From the NCBI GenBank assembly GCA_002840765.1, contig PHCE01000009.1, forward strand, positions 1 to 64,000: DNA of 64,000 nt. The letters are read 5' to 3'. The stretch comes from Betaproteobacteria bacterium HGW-Betaproteobacteria-7. Its GTDB lineage: Bacteria > Pseudomonadota > Gammaproteobacteria > Burkholderiales > Rhodocyclaceae. The notes below the pieces were generated by a model. The model was not told the origin of the DNA, did no database searches, and saw only the letters and a list, made by a program, of their open reading frames with translations. Positions 61,313-64,000 of the stretch are shown here, piece after piece; the stretch's first letter is position 1, and each line of letters opens with the position of its first letter. Made by a program: the position numbers and the translations under genes.

Positions 61313-61765
61313 TTATCCCTGATGCCAGGGCAGGCCGGCATGCCGCCAGCCACCGATCTTGTTGCGCTGGCCGTGGGCATCCTTGTCGCCCTCGAAGCCT
61401 TCGAGAAGGTTGTAGCAGTCACCGTAGCCGGCCTCGGTGGCGGCAGTGGCGGCGCCAATCGAACGGACGCCGCTGCGGCAGAGGAAGATCACCAGGGCCT
61501 CGGGATCGACCTGGCGCTTCAGTTCGGCGACGAAATTCGGGTTGCGCACGCCGCCTGGATACTGGTTCCACTCAATCTCGACGGCACCGGGAACGCGGCC
61601 GACCCAGTCCCACTCGGCACGGGTGCGCACATCGACGATGCGGGCCCCGGGCGCCAGTTGCAGCAACTCGTAGGCTTCACGCGGCGTCAGTTCGCCCTGG
61701 TACGGGCGCTCGAGGGCGCGGCCGCGGGTCTGGGCCAGGGTGAGGAGGTCGCTTAAGGTTCCCAT
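61313..61765 (-). CDS. Rhodanese-like sulfurtransferase
   Basis: 150 residues, a single rhodanese domain. The active-site loop is VIFLCRSGVRSIGAA with the catalytic Cys, and the upstream ARIVDVRTRAEWDWVGRVPG is the usual CH2A motif. There is no signal peptide. It could carry sulfur to Fe-S or thiolation enzymes; nadA, an Fe-S enzyme, is the next gene, but a direct link is only a guess. Confidence 0.92.
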   Translation of the reverse strand: MGTLSDLLTLAQTRGRALERPYQGELTPREAYELLQLAPGARIVDVRTRAEWDWVGRVPGAVEIEWNQYPGGVRNPNFVAELKRQVDPEALVIFLCRSGVRSIGAATAATEAGYGDCYNLLEGFEGDKDAHGQRNKIGGWRHAGLPWHQG

Positions 61766-61812
61766 GTTGGTTGGCTGCTAGAATCGAAGTCCCACAGTAT
61801 AGGGCAGAAGAA

Positions 61813-62979
61813 ATGGCACGAGCAGACAGCGAACTGACGACGGCGGAGCGTTCCGGCGTCGCCCAGCGGGCCACCTGGGTCAGTGTCGCCGTCAATCTGG
61901 TGATGACCGTCGTCCAGCTGATCGTCGGCTGGCTGGCTCATTCGCAGTCGCTGATCGCCCATGGCCTGCATTCCTTCTCCGATCTGCTCTCCGACTTTCT
62001 CGTCATCTACGCCACCCGGCAGAGCGCCCATCCGGCCGATCAGGCGCATCCCTACGGCCATGCCCGGGTCGAGACGGCGGCGACGTTGGTCCTCGGTTTT
62101 TCGCTGGTGCTGATTGGCGGCGGCATCCTCTGGGAGTCGGGAATGCGTCTGCAGCACGTCGAGGTGCTGCCGGCCGTCGAGATATCTGCCTTCTGGGTAG
62201 CGGTGGCCACCGTGCTGGCCAAGGAGGGTCTCTACCGCTACCTGATCGCTGTCGGCAAGCGTCTGCGTTCGCAACTGCTCATTGCCAACGCCCTGCATAC
62301 GCGTGCCGATGCAGCTTCGGCCCTGGTTGTCGTCGTCGGCATTGGCGGCGCCTTGATCGGCTGGGGGTTTCTCGATCTGCTGGCGGCGGCGCTGATGGGG
62401 TTCATGATCCTGCGCATGGGGGCGGAGCTGGCCTGGGGGGCGATCAAGGAACTGATCGACACCGGTCTCGACGAGTCACGCGTCGAGGCGATCCGCGGCA
62501 GCCTGCTGGCGACGCCCGGTGTGCTCGGACTGCACGAACTGCGGACGCGGCGCATGGCCCATCAGGCGCTGGTTGATGCGCATGTGCTGGTCGATCCGCG
62601 GATCAGCGTCTCGGAAGGCCATCGCATCGCCGAATCGGCACGCGCCCGCGTCCTGCGCGAGCATCCGGAAGTGCTCGATGTGCTCGTCCATATCGATCCG
62701 GAAGATGATCTCGACATCGATCTGGCCAGCGTCGCCCGCCTGCCCGGCCGCACGGCGCTGCTCGCCGAGTTGATGCCCCTGCTGAGCGGCTTGCCGGAGC
62801 CGCAGCGGGTCATCCTGCATTATCTGAATGGTGGCATCGAGGTCGAGCTGTTTTTCGCTCATGCCGACTTCGCCGATGCCAGCGATCTGCAGCGGGCGGA
62901 AAGGACAGTGGCCGAGCGCTTGCAAACGCATCCGACCATTCGTTCGGCACACGTCAATTGGCGTTTTGCACCAAAATAG
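61813..62979 (+). CDS. Cation diffusion facilitator metal transporter
   Basis: 388 residues starting MARADSELTT. CDF fold with six membrane helices; the metal site is visible as the HxxxD-type motif GLHSFSDLLSDFLVIY on helix 2 and the HTRADAASA segment on helix 5 (HxxxD). PADQAHPYGHARVET is the family's loop motif. The cytoplasmic C-terminal domain is longer than usual, with an extra segment after about residue 300. It probably exports Zn2+, Fe2+ or a similar ion. It is divergent from the rhodanese gene. Confidence 0.92.
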   Translation: MARADSELTTAERSGVAQRATWVSVAVNLVMTVVQLIVGWLAHSQSLIAHGLHSFSDLLSDFLVIYATRQSAHPADQAHPYGHARVETAATLVLGFSLVLIGGGILWESGMRLQHVEVLPAVEISAFWVAVATVLAKEGLYRYLIAVGKRLRSQLLIANALHTRADAASALVVVVGIGGALIGWGFLDLLAAALMGFMILRMGAELAWGAIKELIDTGLDESRVEAIRGSLLATPGVLGLHELRTRRMAHQALVDAHVLVDPRISVSEGHRIAESARARVLREHPEVLDVLVHIDPEDDLDIDLASVARLPGRTALLAELMPLLSGLPEPQRVILHYLNGGIEVELFFAHADFADASDLQRAERTVAERLQTHPTIRSAHVNWRFAPK

Positions 62980-63013
62980 GGCGAAATTCCTTGCGATGCA
63001 CCAACGGTGTGCA
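62967..63013 (+). promoter_or_regulatory. Two NtrC-type enhancer boxes upstream of glnA
   Basis: TGCACC-AACGG-TGTGCA (62997-63013) is close to the NtrC consensus TGCACC-N5-GGTGCA. A weaker copy, TGCACC-AAAAT-AGGGCG (62967-62983), lies exactly 30 bases upstream, so the two would be on the same face of the helix. They sit about 90-120 bases before the predicted sigma-54 start, the usual enhancer distance. Confidence 0.75.
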
Positions 63014-63075
63014 CAGAAAACTCGCGCTAGCCCAGCATCTCATTGTGGCAAAATGGAAAACCAGCTTCTTAACTG

Positions 63076-63092
63076 TTGGCACGCTTTCTGCT
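63076..63092 (+). promoter_or_regulatory. Sigma-54 promoter of glnA
   Basis: TTGGCACGCTTTCTGCT matches the -24/-12 consensus TTGGCACGN4TTGCT with one mismatch. The GG and GC dinucleotides are 10 bases apart, as required. The predicted start is near 63103, about 60 bases before the glnA ATG. Confidence 0.85.
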
Positions 63093-63165
63093 CAGCCGAC
63101 TGCGTTGCGTTTTTCCATTCTCGCCGGAACCGCCGGCAACCTGTTTTCTTAGGAGACTCAAGCTC

Positions 63166-64000
63166 ATGGCAACCCCGCAAGACGTGATCAAGATGATTAA
63201 GGAAAACGACGCCAAGTTCGTCGATTTCCGTTTCACCGATACCCGTGGCAAGGAACAGCACGTCACCGTGCCGGTCTCCGCCTTCGATGAAGACAAGTTC
63301 GAGAATGGCCACGCCTTTGACGGTTCCTCGATCGCCGGCTGGAAGGGTATCCAGGCTTCCGACATGCAACTGATGCCGGATGCTGCCACCGCCTACATCG
63401 ATCCGTTCTTTGACGAAACCACCATCGTCCTCACCTGCGACGTTGTTGATCCCGCCGACGGCCGCGGCTATGACCGCGATCCGCGCTCCATCGCCAAGCG
63501 CGCCGAAGCCTACCTGAAGTCCTGCGGCATCGGTGATACCGCCTACTTTGGTCCGGAACCCGAATTCTTCATCTTTGACGGCGTCGAGTGGTCTGTCGAT
63601 ATGTCCGGCTGCAACCTGAAGATCCATTCTTCCGAAGCTGCCTGGAACTCCGGCGAGAAGAACGAAGGCATGGGCGCCACCGGCCACCGTCCGGGCGTCA
63701 AGGGCGGCTACTTCCCGGTGCCGCCGGTCGACAGTCTGCACGACATCCGTTCGGCCATGTGTCTGACCCTGGAAGCCCTGGGCGTGCCGGTCGAAGTGCA
63801 TCACCACGAAGTCGCCAACGCCGGCCAGTGCGAAATCGGTACCCAGTTCTCGACGCTGGTCAAGCGCGCCGACTGGACCCAGATCCTCAAGTACGTGGTG
63901 CACAACGTGTCGCACCAGTACGGCAAGACCGCCACCTTCATGCCGAAGCCGATCGTCGGCGACAACGGCTCGGGCATGCACGTGCACCAGTCGATCTGGA
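63166..64000 (+). CDS. glnA: Glutamine synthetase type I, 3' end outside window
   Basis: 278 residues are visible before the window ends; the full enzyme is about 470. It makes glutamine from glutamate, ammonia and ATP and forms dodecamers. Seen: [20 protein letters not shown], the FDGSSIAGW loop, [12 protein letters not shown] with the metal-binding Glu residues, [14 protein letters not shown] and [10 protein letters not shown] with the metal-binding His. AGGAG lies about 10 bases before the ATG. The NtrC and sigma-54 sites upstream point to nitrogen control. Confidence 0.97.
   Translation, partial: MATPQDVIKMIKENDAKFVDFRFTDTRGKEQHVTVPVSAFDEDKFENGHAFDGSSIAGWKGIQASDMQLMPDAATAYIDPFFDETTIVLTCDVVDPADGRGYDRDPRSIAKRAEAYLKSCGIGDTAYFGPEPEFFIFDGVEWSVDMSGCNLKIHSSEAAWNSGEKNEGMGATGHRPGVKGGYFPVPPVDSLHDIRSAMCLTLEALGVPVEVHHHEVANAGQCEIGTQFSTLVKRADWTQILKYVVHNVSHQYGKTATFMPKPIVGDNGSGMHVHQSIW

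Noticed and set aside
1..64000. CRISPR arrays, tRNA or rRNA genes, insertion sequences, prophage genes
   Set aside because: No regularly spaced repeats, no cloverleaf or rRNA-like stretches and no transposase or phage motifs were recognised on either strand by reading. A tool-based scan (tRNAscan, Infernal, ISfinder) could still reveal something missed.

Overview
The window is GC-rich (by eye about 65%), densely packed chromosomal DNA from a betaproteobacterium. The best guess is Rhodocyclales (Dechloromonas/Azonexus/Ferribacterium-like), from the caa3 oxidase gene cluster, the ubiA/ubiD pair, the many PAS/GGDEF/EAL proteins and the porin-cytochrome cluster. The assignment is an inference from gene content, not a database match. 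No rRNA, tRNA, CRISPR array or insertion sequence was seen. No gene-free stretch exceeds about 250 bases. Many neighbouring genes share ATGA or TGATG overlaps.

Layout. 1-4784: the end of a SPOR-domain protein, three small lipoproteins, a TPR protein, ridA and recG. 4792-10441 (minus): a GGDEF-EAL signalling protein coupled to a periplasmic binding protein, and an alpha/beta hydrolase. 10500-18989: a complete caa3 cytochrome c oxidase locus (ctaC, ctaD, a 43-residue small protein, ctaG, ctaE, a divergent twin-TM gene, a broken SURF1 gene, a SCO-like gene, ctaB, ctaA) with a divergent SCO1/SenC gene. The oxidase lacks the usual K-channel residues. 18990-21787: an AT-rich two-gene island (DGQHR/DUF262-like protein plus HEPN-motif protein) with its own promoter and operator-like palindrome. 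This is the best candidate for an undescribed defence or toxin-type module. 21788-29835: penicillin-binding protein 1A, then an ArsR-controlled operon of an Aas-like acyltransferase/acyl-ACP synthetase, an amidohydrolase and an LplT-like transporter fused to an acyltransferase.

29832-39548 (minus): a two-component system, a small monoheme cytochrome c, a decaheme MtrA/DmsE-type cytochrome, an MtrB/PioB-type outer-membrane barrel, a CbcL-like fusion of nine-heme cytochrome c and membrane cytochrome b, and ccmI. Together these can form a complete electron path from the quinone pool through the periplasm and across the outer membrane. 39751-43308: an unknown protein, ubiA, a cytochrome c'-like protein and ubiD. 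43318-47398: a hybrid histidine kinase coupled to a periplasmic sugar-binding-type protein. 47513-54371: a GNAT enzyme, a small membrane protein, an Fe-S protein, PBP4-type dacB, an Old Yellow Enzyme, an Aer-like chemoreceptor and a flavodoxin-like protein. 54506-58236: a third binding-protein/signalling pair (solute-binding protein plus diguanylate cyclase) and gluQ. 58217-62979: clsB, an EEP-family enzyme, nadA, a rhodanese and a CDF metal transporter. 62967-64000: glnA, cut by the window edge, behind a sigma-54 promoter and NtrC-type boxes.

Themes: respiration (an unusual aa3 oxidase and an extracellular electron conduit), quinone synthesis, phospholipid repair, and signalling in which periplasmic binding proteins are paired with membrane sensors at three separate loci.
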